Positions 1 through 8,851 of a DNA stretch of 14,673 nt are shown in pieces. The notes beneath the pieces were generated by a model. It worked only from the letters and a program-made list of their open reading frames with translations. It was not told the origin of the DNA and did not search any database. Made by a program: the position numbers and the translations under genes. The DNA is from Bacteroidales bacterium. Its GTDB lineage: Bacteria; Bacteroidota; Bacteroidia; Bacteroidales; P3. Location of the stretch: assembly GCA_017632095.1 (NCBI GenBank), contig JAGBSA010000163.1:1-14673 (forward strand), given 5' to 3'. The first letter of the stretch is position 1. Each line of letters starts with the position of its first letter.

Positions 1-13
1 AAGGATTAGAGAT

Positions 14-1015
14 ATGAAAAATAGAAAGAAAATAGCCATTGTTTTGGTTGTGGCAGGTGTTTTGATGATGTTGTTGGGTATTTGCTCACTTTGCTTTACT
101 TTATCTAAGGTTAAGAATGATGCAATTGTTGAGGTATATGTTTATCCGAATACTTCGTTTGAGCAACTTAAAGGAGAATTGCAACAAAAAGGTGTTATAG
201 ATGCCGGGATTGCGTATTCCTCTTTTGTGAAACTGTTGAGTGATATGCAGAATGTTAGAAGCGGATTTTACAAAGTAGAACCCGGTATGACGCAATTGAA
301 TTTGGCAAAAATGTTCGTAAGAGGTCTGCAAACCCCTGTGAAACTTGTTATAGGGAAATCAAGAACGCATGAGGAGTTTGCAAAAAAGATTTCATCGCAA
401 CTTATGATGGAGGAAAGGGATTTGCAAATTGCGATAGACAATAGAGAGTGTGATAAAGATTTGTTTGAATGTGTTGTGCCGGATACTTATGAGGTTTATT
501 GGAATATAAGTGCTGAGAAATTGTTGCAAAGATTGGAAAGTGAGAGTGCAAAATGGTGGGAAAGCCAAGCTGAGAAATTGGAAACTATAGGTTTGAATCC
601 TCATCAGGTTATAGTCTTAGCGTCAATTGTGGAGGAGGAAACAAACAAGAATGACGAGAAACCGATAATTGCAGGTGTGTATATAAATCGTTTGAACAAA
701 GATATGCTTTTGCAAGCTGACCCTACAGTAAAATATGCCGTGGGAGACTTTTCTATAAAGCGTGTAATGTATAAGCATCTTCAAACAGACTCGCCCTATA
801 ATACCTATATGTATAAAGGATTGCCTCCTTCACCGATTTGTTTGCCTGAAAAGAGTTCTTTGATGTCGGTTTTGAATTATAGGAAACATAATTACATATT
901 CTTCTGTGCAAAAGAAGATTTTTCGGGTTATCATAATTTTGCGGAGACTCCTGCAGAGCATTATGCAAATGCAAATCGCTACCAAGCAGCTCTTAATAAA
1001 TTAGGAATAAGATAA
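14..1015 (+). CDS. mltG: Endolytic transglycosylase MltG (YceG-like)
   Basis: A 333-residue membrane-anchored lytic transglycosylase that cuts nascent peptidoglycan strands and so sets glycan length; it acts on the periplasmic side of the inner membrane. A basic N-terminus (MKNRKK) is followed by one hydrophobic segment at about residues 8-30, a typical signal anchor. Residues about 35-110 match the LysM-like N-terminal part of the family (VYPNTSFEQL, then GFYKVEPGM). The YceG catalytic core carries ASIVEEET at 203-210; E207 corresponds to the catalytic glutamate of E. coli MltG. It continues with AGVYINRL, LQADPTVKYA and the late motif YNTYMYKGLPPSPICLP, all family hallmarks. Length is normal for the family. 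The ATG at 14 directly precedes the basic anchor. The promoter lies outside the window, so any upstream operon partner is unseen. Recognition is by family motifs, high confidence. Confidence 0.94.
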   Translation: MKNRKKIAIVLVVAGVLMMLLGICSLCFTLSKVKNDAIVEVYVYPNTSFEQLKGELQQKGVIDAGIAYSSFVKLLSDMQNVRSGFYKVEPGMTQLNLAKMFVRGLQTPVKLVIGKSRTHEEFAKKISSQLMMEERDLQIAIDNRECDKDLFECVVPDTYEVYWNISAEKLLQRLESESAKWWESQAEKLETIGLNPHQVIVLASIVEEETNKNDEKPIIAGVYINRLNKDMLLQADPTVKYAVGDFSIKRVMYKHLQTDSPYNTYMYKGLPPSPICLPEKSSLMSVLNYRKHNYIFFCAKEDFSGYHNFAETPAEHYANANRYQAALNKLGIR

Positions 1016-1055
1016 AGAAAAAAGGCTCGGAGATTCAAATTCGAGCCTTTTTTAA
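1016..1055 (+). terminator. Rho-independent terminator after mltG
   Basis: Immediately after the mltG stop, AAAAAAGGCTCG is followed by a 12-nt loop and then CGAGCCTTTTTT. The stem is a perfect GC-containing match flanked by A and T runs on both sides, so it could also stop transcription arriving from the minus strand. It separates mltG from the convergent SRP RNA gene. Confidence 0.9.
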
Positions 1056-1091
1056 TCTTTGGAATATTAAAGTAAATCCTAAAATTGCAAC

Positions 1092-1196
1092 AAAAAAAGG
1101 GCAAGCTACTTATATCGCACCGCTACAACCTCATTACCTTGCTGCGTTCCCGCCCTGGGGAGATTCAGAGGGAGCTGGTCGTACAAGACTTACCCG
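1092..1196 (-). ncRNA. ffs: Bacterial small signal recognition particle RNA (4.5S/SRP RNA)
   Basis: On the minus strand, the stretch complementary to 1134-1156 reads CAGGGCGGGAACGCAGCAAG, the conserved apical SRP domain with the GGAA-type tetraloop side and the asymmetric AGCA internal loop that binds Ffh M domain. The ends can pair (GGGTAAG near 1195-1189 with CTTGCCC near 1105-1099, one G-U), closing a rod of about 100 nt, as expected for the short Bacteroidetes SRP RNA. The closing stem is followed by seven Ts (complement of 1092-1098), which probably terminate it. A promoter sits just upstream at 1201-1231. The RNA targets ribosomes making membrane and exported proteins. The exact 5' end is inferred from the promoter and pairing, to within a few bases. 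Confidence 0.93.
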
Positions 1197-1200
1197 ACTG

Positions 1201-1231
1201 CAAAAGTACAACAAAAAACCTAAACTGCAAT
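1201..1231 (-). promoter_or_regulatory. Bacteroidetes-type promoter of SRP RNA
   Basis: On the minus strand, TACTTTTG (complement of 1201-1208) matches the -7 consensus TAnnTTTG. ATTG (complement of 1228-1231), 19 nt further upstream, matches three of four bases of the -33 TTTG element. The predicted start lies about 5 nt downstream, at the 5' end of the folded SRP RNA. Confidence 0.8.
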
Positions 1232-1325
1232 AAAATTTTGAAAAAATCTGCTTTGAGTCTGTCGAAATCTTATTTGATTAAATTGCTATTTTGAGTCCAT
1301 TATTTTCAATTTCAATACATTTTCA

Positions 1326-1333
1326 TATCTTTG
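1326..1333 (+). promoter_or_regulatory. -7 promoter element of the GH20 gene
   Basis: TATCTTTG fits TAnnTTTG exactly. The -33 position (about 1303-1306) holds only TTTT, so that half is weak. Transcription should begin near 1340, leaving a leader of about 15 nt before the ATG at 1355. This rules out the in-frame TTG at 1331, which lies inside the element. Confidence 0.7.
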
Positions 1334-1354
1334 CAACTTCAAAAAACAATATTT

Positions 1355-3703
1355 ATGATTAAAAAAACAATATGTATTATTGCTGTATGCCTTTATTGTT
1401 TTACAGCATTTTCACAAAAGATTAACGTGATTCCTCAGCCTCTTAGCGTAGAGGAATATCAAACAGAGGGATTTGAATTGAGCAAATCAACAACGCTTTA
1501 TTTGGATTTGAAAGGCGAAGAAATGGAAGTAGCAAAATATTTGCAAAATAGCTTTCAATTAACCTTTAATTCATCGCTAAAAGTCTTGGATAAGAAAAAG
1601 ATAAAACGCAATTCAGAAAATGCAATCGTGTTTGTGAAAGTCTCAGATAAAAAATTGGGCAAAGAAGGCTATGAATTAAACATCGACAACAAAAGAATAG
1701 TGGTTCAAGCTAATGAAAAGGCCGGCTTTTTCTACGCTTTGCAAACACTGTATCAATTGTCTGACGGAGCCTTGCTTTGTGGCCATTATACATATCCTAA
1801 AAATGTCAAGTCAGATGCTAAATCCAATGTGATAACTCTTCCTGCCTGCAAGATAATAGACTCGCCTCGCTTTTCTTATCGTGGAAAGCATTTCGATAGT
1901 GCAAGACATTTCTATACTATTGAGCAAGTTAAAACACACATTGACTTGATGGCGTATCACAAATTGAACACTCTGCATTTCCATTTGACAGATGACCAAG
2001 GTTGGAGAGTGGAAATAAAACGCTATCCGAAACTTCACACAGTCGGATCTAAAAGAGAGGGGACTATTATTGGACATTACAACGACAATGACCAAAGAAA
2101 TCCGAACTACGACGGTGTTCCTCATGGCGGATATTACACTCAAGAAGAGTTGAAAGAACTTGTAGCATACGCAAAAGCAAGAAACATTGATATTATTCCC
2201 GAAATAGATTTGCCGGGACACGCAAGTGCAGCCTTAGCAGCTTATCCTGAACTCGGTTGTGCAGGAAAAGGCTACAAGGTTCAAGGAACTTGGGGAATTT
2301 TTGAGGAAGTTTTCTGTACTGATGATAGTGTTTTAGAATTTTTGAAAGGCGTTTTCGACGAATTGATTGAAATTTTCCCATCACAATACGTACATATAGG
2401 GGGCGATGAGTGTCCAAAGACAATGTGGAAGACTTGTCCAAAGTGCCAAGCTCAAATAAAGCGTTACGGATTAAAAGATGAGAAAGAACTACAAAGTCAT
2501 TTTATGGCATTGTTGCAAGATTACCTTGAATCAAAAGGAAGAAAAGTAATAGCATGGGACGAAATTCTTGAAGGAGGAGCAAGAAAGGGAACAACAATTA
2601 TGTCTTGGCAAGGAGAGAAAGCAGGAGAACAATCTGCAAAAGATGGTTTAGATGCGATAATGTCTCCGGCTGCTTATTTGTATTTTGATTACTATCAAGG
2701 TGAACCTGAATGCGAGCCTCTTGCAATAGGGGGTTACACCACTCTGAAGAAGGTTTATCTTTACGAACCAATGCCTGCGGGACTTACTCCTGAGCAAGAA
2801 AAACATATAATAGGAGTTCAAGCAAACTCATGGACGGAATACATTCCTACTTACGATAAATTACAATACATGGACTTTCCTCGCACTGCAGCACTTTGTG
2901 AATTGGCTTGGTGCAAACCTGAAAACAAAGATTACGAACGCTTTTTGGCGAAGTTGGAAAAGTTGTTTAAGGCTTACGATGCAATGAATGTGAATTACTC
3001 TCGCTCGCATTATGCAATCAATGCGGAGGTTTCGTACGATGTAAACTTGCAAAGCCCGATAGTAAACTTATCTACATTTGCAAAAAACGCCGATATATAT
3101 TATTCGACTGATACTTCGGCAAACGCAACCTTTGTTCCATTTGAAGGAAACATCGCAATAACAAAACCAACCGTGCTTACGGCATACGCAGAACGCGACG
3201 GAAAACGTGTGTCTCCAATTTTTAAGGCATCATATCACCCGAACAAGGCAACAGGAAAGTCATATACGATTGAGAATCTCAACCCTCAGTATTCGGGAAG
3301 CACGACTTACGCTCTTACGGACGCACTTGTGGGCAGTCAAAAGAGCTATGACAAGTGGGTAGGTACGTATGGATACGACTATTCGGTGCTTGTGGATTTG
3401 CAGCAAGAGGAAGAAGTGAGTGAAATCTCGATTAACTTCCTCGAAAACGTGGGTAGCTGGATTTTCTTACCGCTTTCAGTTGAGTTTTTCGTAGGTGAAT
3501 CACCTGAAAGCTTAGAAAAAATATCTGATTCACAAGTTGCGATTAGCAAAAGCGGTCAAATACAAAACTACAAAGCAGCATTCGATAAGAGAAAAGCAAG
3601 ATTTGTAAAAATATTTGCAACAAGCCAAAAACGTTGTCCAGATAACCACCCTGGGGCAGGCTATCCTGCACACTGCTTTGGTGATGAGATAATCGTGAAT
3701 TAG
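1355..3703 (+). CDS. Exported beta-N-acetylhexosaminidase, glycoside hydrolase family 20
   Basis: A 782-residue enzyme that removes terminal beta-linked GlcNAc or GalNAc from glycans by substrate-assisted catalysis. The start is the ATG at 1355, giving MIKKTICIIAVCLYCFTAFSQ, a clear signal peptide (about 1-21); there is no lipobox cysteine at the cleavage site. Order of domains: GH20 N-terminal alpha/beta domain (about 23-155), then the TIM barrel (about 160-530) with HFHLTDDQGW at 208-217, EIDLPGH at 283-289, the catalytic pair D351-E352 in HIGGDE, and SWTEY at 492-496. Residues about 565-625 resemble the chitobiase C-terminal Ig-like domain (IYYSTDTSANATF, LTAYAERDGKRVSP). Residues about 635-782 resemble an F5/8 type C carbohydrate-binding domain. 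All active-site motifs are present. No T9SS sorting domain is seen, so it is probably periplasmic or outer-membrane associated. The deacetylase gene follows after 53 nt. The natural substrate (mucin, host N-glycan, chitin fragment) cannot be told from sequence. Confidence 0.94.
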   Translation: MIKKTICIIAVCLYCFTAFSQKINVIPQPLSVEEYQTEGFELSKSTTLYLDLKGEEMEVAKYLQNSFQLTFNSSLKVLDKKKIKRNSENAIVFVKVSDKKLGKEGYELNIDNKRIVVQANEKAGFFYALQTLYQLSDGALLCGHYTYPKNVKSDAKSNVITLPACKIIDSPRFSYRGKHFDSARHFYTIEQVKTHIDLMAYHKLNTLHFHLTDDQGWRVEIKRYPKLHTVGSKREGTIIGHYNDNDQRNPNYDGVPHGGYYTQEELKELVAYAKARNIDIIPEIDLPGHASAALAAYPELGCAGKGYKVQGTWGIFEEVFCTDDSVLEFLKGVFDELIEIFPSQYVHIGGDECPKTMWKTCPKCQAQIKRYGLKDEKELQSHFMALLQDYLESKGRKVIAWDEILEGGARKGTTIMSWQGEKAGEQSAKDGLDAIMSPAAYLYFDYYQGEPECEPLAIGGYTTLKKVYLYEPMPAGLTPEQEKHIIGVQANSWTEYIPTYDKLQYMDFPRTAALCELAWCKPENKDYERFLAKLEKLFKAYDAMNVNYSRSHYAINAEVSYDVNLQSPIVNLSTFAKNADIYYSTDTSANATFVPFEGNIAITKPTVLTAYAERDGKRVSPIFKASYHPNKATGKSYTIENLNPQYSGSTTYALTDALVGSQKSYDKWVGTYGYDYSVLVDLQQEEEVSEISINFLENVGSWIFLPLSVEFFVGESPESLEKISDSQVAISKSGQIQNYKAAFDKRKARFVKIFATSQKRCPDNHPGAGYPAHCFGDEIIVN

Positions 3704-3756
3704 TCAATAAATAAGACAGAAAGCCCATTTAGTTAGGATATATAGCCAATAGATAA

Positions 3757-4602
3757 ATGTATATCTTTACAATAGATTTTGAAGATTGGTTTGAAAGAAA
3801 ACAGAATGCAGAACTTAAGCCTCTACCTCTAAGCAGGCTTAAGTTCGGTTCTGATGAGATGTTAGCCATAGTTGAAAAGGCAGGGGTAAAACCAACATTC
3901 TTTATCTTAGGTTGCACAGCCGAACGTAATCCATCTTTGATTGCAGAAATTGCAGACAAGTATGACATCGGTATCCACGGATATGAGCATTACAATTGTA
4001 ATGATATATCAGTTGAGGTCTTCGAAAAAGATTTGCGAAAGGTTAAAAGATTGCTTAAAGACATAACAGGGAAAGATGTAAACAAGTATAGAAGTCCTAG
4101 TTTCTCTCTTGCAAATCGTTCTTTCTTGAAGGTGTTAGTTGATAATGGGATAGAAGTGGATTGTTCTCTTGCTTCAATCAATCATCAATACGGTTCAAAA
4201 GTTTTGTCTTCAAACTCCCCTTGTAGGATTCTTGTTGATGGAGCAGAAATCAAAGAATTTCCACCCACAACAATAGGATTTGGAAATTTCAAATTTGGAT
4301 TCCTTGGAGGTGGTTACTTTCGTATGCTTCCGTATTCAATAACCAGGAAACTGACTTCTCAAAATAAGGAATACGCATCAGCATATATACACCCATGTGA
4401 TTTAGATAAGAAATTACCATGGGACTATGCTGAAACAATTCAATTAGAGGAGCGAACTTTTTTTGCAAAGCTGAAAGCACAAGTTGGTTTGAAAACTTCA
4501 GCACGAAAATTGGAACGTTGGTTATCTGATTTTGATTTTGTAGATGTTGAAACCGCAGTGAAAATGATTGATTGGGAGAATACACCTCTTGAAAAGATGT
4601 AA
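3757..4602 (+). CDS. NodB-type polysaccharide deacetylase family protein
   Basis: A 281-residue carbohydrate esterase family 4-like protein expected to remove N-acetyl (or other acyl) groups from a polysaccharide. Motif 1 is TIDFEDWFE, with D7 as likely catalytic base and an acidic partner at D10. The metal-binding motif is HGYEH, with H74 and H78, and YRSPSFS at 111-117 is the R-x-P motif 3. The DFEDW form and the C-terminal half (about 180-281, with YIHPCDLD and a helical tail) resemble the deacetylases with a DUF3473-like extension found in surface polysaccharide loci. There is no signal peptide or membrane segment, so it is probably cytoplasmic, acting on a precursor, which is unlike secreted chitin deacetylases. 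It lies 53 nt after the GH20 gene with no terminator or clear promoter between, so cotranscription is likely. A terminator follows. The substrate is unknown. Confidence 0.86.
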   Translation: MYIFTIDFEDWFERKQNAELKPLPLSRLKFGSDEMLAIVEKAGVKPTFFILGCTAERNPSLIAEIADKYDIGIHGYEHYNCNDISVEVFEKDLRKVKRLLKDITGKDVNKYRSPSFSLANRSFLKVLVDNGIEVDCSLASINHQYGSKVLSSNSPCRILVDGAEIKEFPPTTIGFGNFKFGFLGGGYFRMLPYSITRKLTSQNKEYASAYIHPCDLDKKLPWDYAETIQLEERTFFAKLKAQVGLKTSARKLERWLSDFDFVDVETAVKMIDWENTPLEKM

Positions 4603-4626
4603 ATATTTCTTGAAAAGAATTTTACG

Positions 4627-4665
4627 AAACGAGCTTTTAGATAACTGAAAGCTCGTTTTATTTTT
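4627..4665 (+). terminator. Rho-independent terminator after the deacetylase gene
   Basis: AAACGAGCTTT (4627-4637) pairs perfectly with AAAGCTCGTTT (4648-4658) around a 10-nt loop and is followed by a T-rich tract. It ends the GH20/deacetylase unit. Confidence 0.9.
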
Positions 4666-4686
4666 CTAAAATCAAGAAATTTTGCA

Positions 4687-4694
4687 TATTTTTG
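4687..4694 (+). promoter_or_regulatory. -7 promoter element of the 1000-residue surface protein gene
   Basis: TATTTTTG fits TAnnTTTG and lies between a terminator and the next gene. The -33 region is T-rich but has no clean TTTG. Transcription should begin near 4701, which would leave almost no leader for the ATG at 4704 and favours the ATG at 4722. Confidence 0.62.
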
Positions 4695-4721
4695 TAGATT
4701 GAAATGTGTTCTGTTTCAGAT

Positions 4722-7700
4722 ATGAAAAACGTATTCAAAAATACCTATACTTATTTGCTTATTTTGATATTGCTGTGTTTGCATGCAGAATCTATGTTTT
4801 CGCAAATTGCGTTGCGGGAATTAGGTTGTGGTATGGCTATTGTTGAATTTTCAAATATAGATCAAGCAGAAAAACAAGTGCAGCTTTATACCGAGAGTGC
4901 TGATGACACAATTGTTTTTCGCGAAGACTTTTCGCGATTGCCACATGCTCAAAGTGGAGGATTGATATGTAATTCCATGATACAACTACGCCTTCCTGAT
5001 AGCTATACTCTTTATCCTAAATGTACTGCAAAGAGGATTTACTCTCCTAATGGCGATACTTGTTTCTTTCAAATCGATGGAGAATTCTCTACACCTTTGT
5101 TAGATTTATCTCCTTATTCAGATACGATTCGCATATCTTTCAAATTGAAAACAGAAAGCAATTATTCATCAATCTTTTCTTTGAACTCAGTAAGTCCGAA
5201 CGGAACTCAAACGCTCTTAAAGCAAATCTCAATTCCTAAAAATACTACAATGCTGTTCGATAGTGTGCTTGTGTTAAATCAAGATAGTGTTAGATTCAAT
5301 CTATCCGCTAATGGATTTGTTGCAATAGATGATTTGATTATTACATCTCAGCCAGAGAGTAGAACAATTTGTCAAACTATTGTAACAAATGCTGATACTT
5401 GTGTGTTCACATCTCTATCTGCCTCGACAAAATACTATTGCACTGTTTCGGGCTTGGAAGAAACACTGTCGTTTACAACACCTAAGGCTTTACAATTAGG
5501 AGGTATGTCTAACCTAAGTCCGTATCAAGTCTATCTTACTTCTTATTTCTGTGACGGAATAACAAATCCAAGATATGTGTTAAAAAGACTGTCCGACCAA
5601 ACTACTATTTACGCAACCGATTTGTTTATTTCACAAGTTGCAAGCACCAATACATACAACCGAGCTATTGAAATATACAACGGAACAGGGCGGGATATAT
5701 GCCTGCAACCTTATACCATAGTAACAGATATTCATACCGGAGCAGGAAATTATACAACTACCAATGTTCTTGCTTTCTCTGAATCAGATACAATTAAGTC
5801 TGACTCTTGTATAGTTGTGATGCAGGCTCTGCAAGCAATGACAGAGAATAGCAATGGAGTGTTTTATGTTAATCCTGCAATATTTGGAGCTGTTGTAATA
5901 GATGGTAACGATCCTATTGCTTTGATTAAAGACAATGATACTTTGGATATATTCGGTAATTTTTCGGAAAGCGTCAATAATACACAAGCTTGGGCAACCG
6001 AAAGTATGAGAACAGCAAAAACGGTTTTGCAAAGACAATCGTGGGTATCAAAAGGTGTGAATACTAATCCACAACAAGGATTCCCTACACTTGAAACGGA
6101 ATGGGTGCAATTAGGAAATTTAAGTTCCACATCAGCAGAAAATTTTGCAGATTTTGGTTCTCATACAATGAATGGGGCTTTGAGTGGGCAGTGTCTTGAT
6201 TCTGTAGAACTTGTTTTAGAATCTGCAGTATCGGAGTTAAAATTAGATAATTTGGAAGCAAGTACTACATATGAAATATACCTTTTGGCAGAATTTTCAG
6301 GAAAAACGGTAAAGTCTGAAACTTTGAGATTCAAAACCGGAAAGCTTACTCAACGAACCGAAAGCGGACATTGGTTTGACGGAAATTGGACCAATGGTAT
6401 TCCTGATTCAATGGACGAAGCTGTTGTCTATAATCCGCAAACGCTTATCATACCTGAAAGTAGCAATGCAAAATGTTATCGGTTGCTAATTAAAGATACA
6501 CTTGGTGCAGATAAAGCAAGAATTTATAATAATGGTAATTTATTTTGCAAAGACGCTGTTTATACAGATGTGAACTTTGTGAAGAATGAGCAAGATAGCG
6601 TTTCGTATTACTTATTTGGCATTCCATTAGTAACAGAAATCCTTTCTCGTGATAGCCTTATTGCTTTCTTTAATTCTTATCCAAATGTAGAACTATTTGA
6701 AAGCCCACAAGACGATAATTTTGCATTGACTCAATCGTATCTTCTTAAAGTTAGAGAGAATACTACTTTAACTTTGAAAGGCACATTGCATAATGCAACA
6801 AACTACGATTTGATTTCTGAAAACTCATTTGGCTTACAAGATTTGCAATATCAAACATTGCTAAGCTATAATCCATATTCATTTTCAATAAGTGTGAATC
6901 AATTGTTGCGAGAGAATGTATCTCTGCCACAAAGACTGAATCCGCAAACAGGAGTTTTTGAACCAATGTCGTTAAGTGATAGTTTGCAAAATTATGAGGG
7001 CTTTTTGGTAGAACAAATTTTGCCAAACTCAGAACTATTATTGACATCAACATCGTTAAGCCCGATTCCGGAAGAGGAAAATGATATTTTAATAATCACA
7101 CTTGGCAATGGAGAAAAGTCAGACAAAGCAATAGTGAAATTTTCTGACAATGCAGTCGAATCATTCAATGTCTTGACTGATAATCACAAGTTTTCATTGA
7201 ATGAAAATGTAGTGTTGATTTCATATTTTAAGGATTCAGAGTCTTTTTCAAAGAAAACCTTACCTCAATTTGAAGATAGCATAAGTTTGGATTTTGAATT
7301 AAACATACCTAAATTAGGAGTCTATTCAATAAGACTAGATAAGCAATTTGCAGAAGAATGTTATGTGATTGCTCTTTCTGATAAAGAAAGTGGTGTATTT
7401 TTGTTTGACTTTATGCAAGATAGCATCTATACATTCCAATCCTCACAAGGAACAAAGCATTTTTGCTTAAAAATTTACAAAACATTATGTGGAATAGATG
7501 AATTATATAGTAAAAACGATATATCTTTGTCGCAAAATGGCAAAGAAGTAAGAATAAAAACCAATAACAAGATAGAGAAGATATCTTTGTTTGATATGTA
7601 TGGCAGATGCTTGAATGTGATTTATGGTAATCAAGTTGTAATATTACCAAACAAAGGTGCGTTTCTCCTAAACATAAAAACAGATAAAGGAAATAGAAAC

Positions 7701-7724
7701 TATAAGATATTAAATCTCGAGTAA
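4722..7724 (+). CDS. Secreted multidomain protein with lamin-tail domain and putative T9SS type A sorting domain
   Basis: A 1000-residue secreted protein of unknown function. From the ATG at 4722 it begins MKNVFKNTYTYLLILILLCL and ends its signal peptide near FSQ (about residue 28). The ATG at 4704 adds six non-signal residues and sits at the predicted transcription start. Residues about 65-205 look like a jelly-roll, choice-of-anchor-type domain (FREDFSRLP, then FSTPLLDLSPYSDTIRISFKL). Fn3-like strands follow at about 210-255 (ASTKYYCTVSGLEETLSFTT). A lamin-tail domain spans about 300-410 (FISQVASTNTYNRAIEIYNGT, later VVIDGNDPIALIKDNDTLD). Another Fn3-like segment is at about 490-545, and a GHWFDGNWTNGIPDSMDEAV segment common in Bacteroidetes surface proteins starts near 549. 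The last 65 residues (ISLFDMYGRCL, GAFLLNIKTDKG, KILNLE) resemble a type A sorting domain but lack the usual YPNP. No catalytic domain is recognised; an adhesin or structural role is a guess. gmd starts 65 nt downstream. Confidence 0.78.
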   Translation: MKNVFKNTYTYLLILILLCLHAESMFSQIALRELGCGMAIVEFSNIDQAEKQVQLYTESADDTIVFREDFSRLPHAQSGGLICNSMIQLRLPDSYTLYPKCTAKRIYSPNGDTCFFQIDGEFSTPLLDLSPYSDTIRISFKLKTESNYSSIFSLNSVSPNGTQTLLKQISIPKNTTMLFDSVLVLNQDSVRFNLSANGFVAIDDLIITSQPESRTICQTIVTNADTCVFTSLSASTKYYCTVSGLEETLSFTTPKALQLGGMSNLSPYQVYLTSYFCDGITNPRYVLKRLSDQTTIYATDLFISQVASTNTYNRAIEIYNGTGRDICLQPYTIVTDIHTGAGNYTTTNVLAFSESDTIKSDSCIVVMQALQAMTENSNGVFYVNPAIFGAVVIDGNDPIALIKDNDTLDIFGNFSESVNNTQAWATESMRTAKTVLQRQSWVSKGVNTNPQQGFPTLETEWVQLGNLSSTSAENFADFGSHTMNGALSGQCLDSVELVLESAVSELKLDNLEASTTYEIYLLAEFSGKTVKSETLRFKTGKLTQRTESGHWFDGNWTNGIPDSMDEAVVYNPQTLIIPESSNAKCYRLLIKDTLGADKARIYNNGNLFCKDAVYTDVNFVKNEQDSVSYYLFGIPLVTEILSRDSLIAFFNSYPNVELFESPQDDNFALTQSYLLKVRENTTLTLKGTLHNATNYDLISENSFGLQDLQYQTLLSYNPYSFSISVNQLLRENVSLPQRLNPQTGVFEPMSLSDSLQNYEGFLVEQILPNSELLLTSTSLSPIPEEENDILIITLGNGEKSDKAIVKFSDNAVESFNVLTDNHKFSLNENVVLISYFKDSESFSKKTLPQFEDSISLDFELNIPKLGVYSIRLDKQFAEECYVIALSDKESGVFLFDFMQDSIYTFQSSQGTKHFCLKIYKTLCGIDELYSKNDISLSQNGKEVRIKTNNKIEKISLFDMYGRCLNVIYGNQVVILPNKGAFLLNIKTDKGNRNYKILNLE

Positions 7725-7789
7725 ACAAAAGTATATTTTCTATTCGATGAGTTTAATTCTTTGAAAAACTAAAACGGAAAGCAAATTAT

Positions 7790-8839
7790 ATGAAAAAAGC
7801 ACTCATAAGCGGAATCACAGGTCAAGATGGTAGTTTTTTAGCTGAGTTTTTAATAGAAAAAGGTTATGAAGTTCACGGAATAATACGCCGTAGTTCATCT
7901 TTCAATACTTCAAGAATAGAACATCTTTATTTGAAAGAATGGATTAAGGACCAAAAACAAGAACGTGCTATCAATCTTCACTATGGAGATATGACAGATT
8001 CATCGTCTTTAATCCGCATTTTACAACAAGTACAGCCCGATGAGATTTATAATCTTGCGGCTCAAAGTCATGTGAAAGTAAGTTTTGATGTTCCAGAGTA
8101 CACAGCTGAAACAGACGCTGTGGGAACGCTCAGATTATTGGAGGCAATCAGAATATTAGGATTAGAAAACAAAACGAAGATATACCAAGCCTCCACATCA
8201 GAACTTTATGGGCTTGTTCAGGAAATTCCACAAAAAGAAACAACTCCTTTTTATCCTCGCTCGCCTTATGGAGTTGCAAAATTATATGGCTTTTGGATAA
8301 CAAAGAATTATCGAGAGAGCTACGGAATGTTTGCAGTTAATGGTATCTTATTTAATCACGAAAGCGAAAGAAGAGGAGAGACATTCGTAACACGTAAAAT
8401 CACACTTGCAGCAGCACGAATTGCAAAAGGATTGCAAGAAAAACTCTATTTAGGTAACCTTTCTGCTCTAAGAGATTGGGGATATGCAAAAGACTATGTT
8501 GAATGTATGTGGCTGATGCTTCAACACGAAACGCCGGAAGACTTTGTTATTGCAACAGGTGAGGCTCATAGCGTAAGAGAATTTTGTACCCTTGCTTTCA
8601 AATACGCAGGTATTGAATTGAAATGGGAAGGCGAAGGCGTAAATGAAAAAGGTATAGATGTTGCAACGGGAAGAGTGTTAGTAGAAGTCGATGAAAAATA
8701 TTTCCGTCCTGCAGAAGTGGAACAATTACTTGGCGATGCAACAAAGGCACAAACGCTTTTGGGTTGGAATCCTCGCAAAACATCTTTTGAAGACTTGGTT
8801 AAGATAATGGTAGAACACGATTTGAAGACAGTAAGTTAA
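7790..8839 (+). CDS. gmd: GDP-mannose 4,6-dehydratase
   Basis: A 349-residue extended short-chain dehydrogenase that converts GDP-D-mannose to GDP-4-keto-6-deoxy-D-mannose in the cytoplasm, the first committed step to GDP-L-fucose. The NADP-binding loop [10 protein letters not shown] lies at 8-17, followed by [18 protein letters not shown]. The catalytic set is complete: T136 and E138 in STSELYG, Y160 and K164 in SPYGVAK. The [17 protein letters not shown] segment (189-205) is the GDP-mannose-binding and tetramer-contact region typical of GMD. Length is normal. The ATG at 7790 starts directly before the beta strand of the Rossmann fold. fcl begins 12 nt after the stop, so the two form an operon. 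No good promoter is seen in the 65-nt upstream gap (TATATTTT at 7731 is only a near match), so readthrough from the surface-protein gene is possible. Identification is very firm. Confidence 0.98.
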   Translation: MKKALISGITGQDGSFLAEFLIEKGYEVHGIIRRSSSFNTSRIEHLYLKEWIKDQKQERAINLHYGDMTDSSSLIRILQQVQPDEIYNLAAQSHVKVSFDVPEYTAETDAVGTLRLLEAIRILGLENKTKIYQASTSELYGLVQEIPQKETTPFYPRSPYGVAKLYGFWITKNYRESYGMFAVNGILFNHESERRGETFVTRKITLAAARIAKGLQEKLYLGNLSALRDWGYAKDYVECMWLMLQHETPEDFVIATGEAHSVREFCTLAFKYAGIELKWEGEGVNEKGIDVATGRVLVEVDEKYFRPAEVEQLLGDATKAQTLLGWNPRKTSFEDLVKIMVEHDLKTVS

Positions 8840-8851
8840 GGAAAGAGTTTT

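Noticed and set aside
1085..1294. Plus-strand reading frame of 69 codons between mltG and the GH20 gene
   Set aside because: It lies over the SRP RNA gene and its promoter on the other strand, starts at a non-ATG codon and has no protein-like composition.
1811..2221. Minus-strand reading frame of 136 codons inside the GH20 gene
   Set aside because: It is antisense to the conserved TIM-barrel motifs of the hexosaminidase and has no independent support.
7725..7789. Separate promoter for gmd-fcl
   Set aside because: TATATTTT at 7731 and TTCTTTG at 7765 are only partial matches with no -33 partner, so I did not call a promoter.
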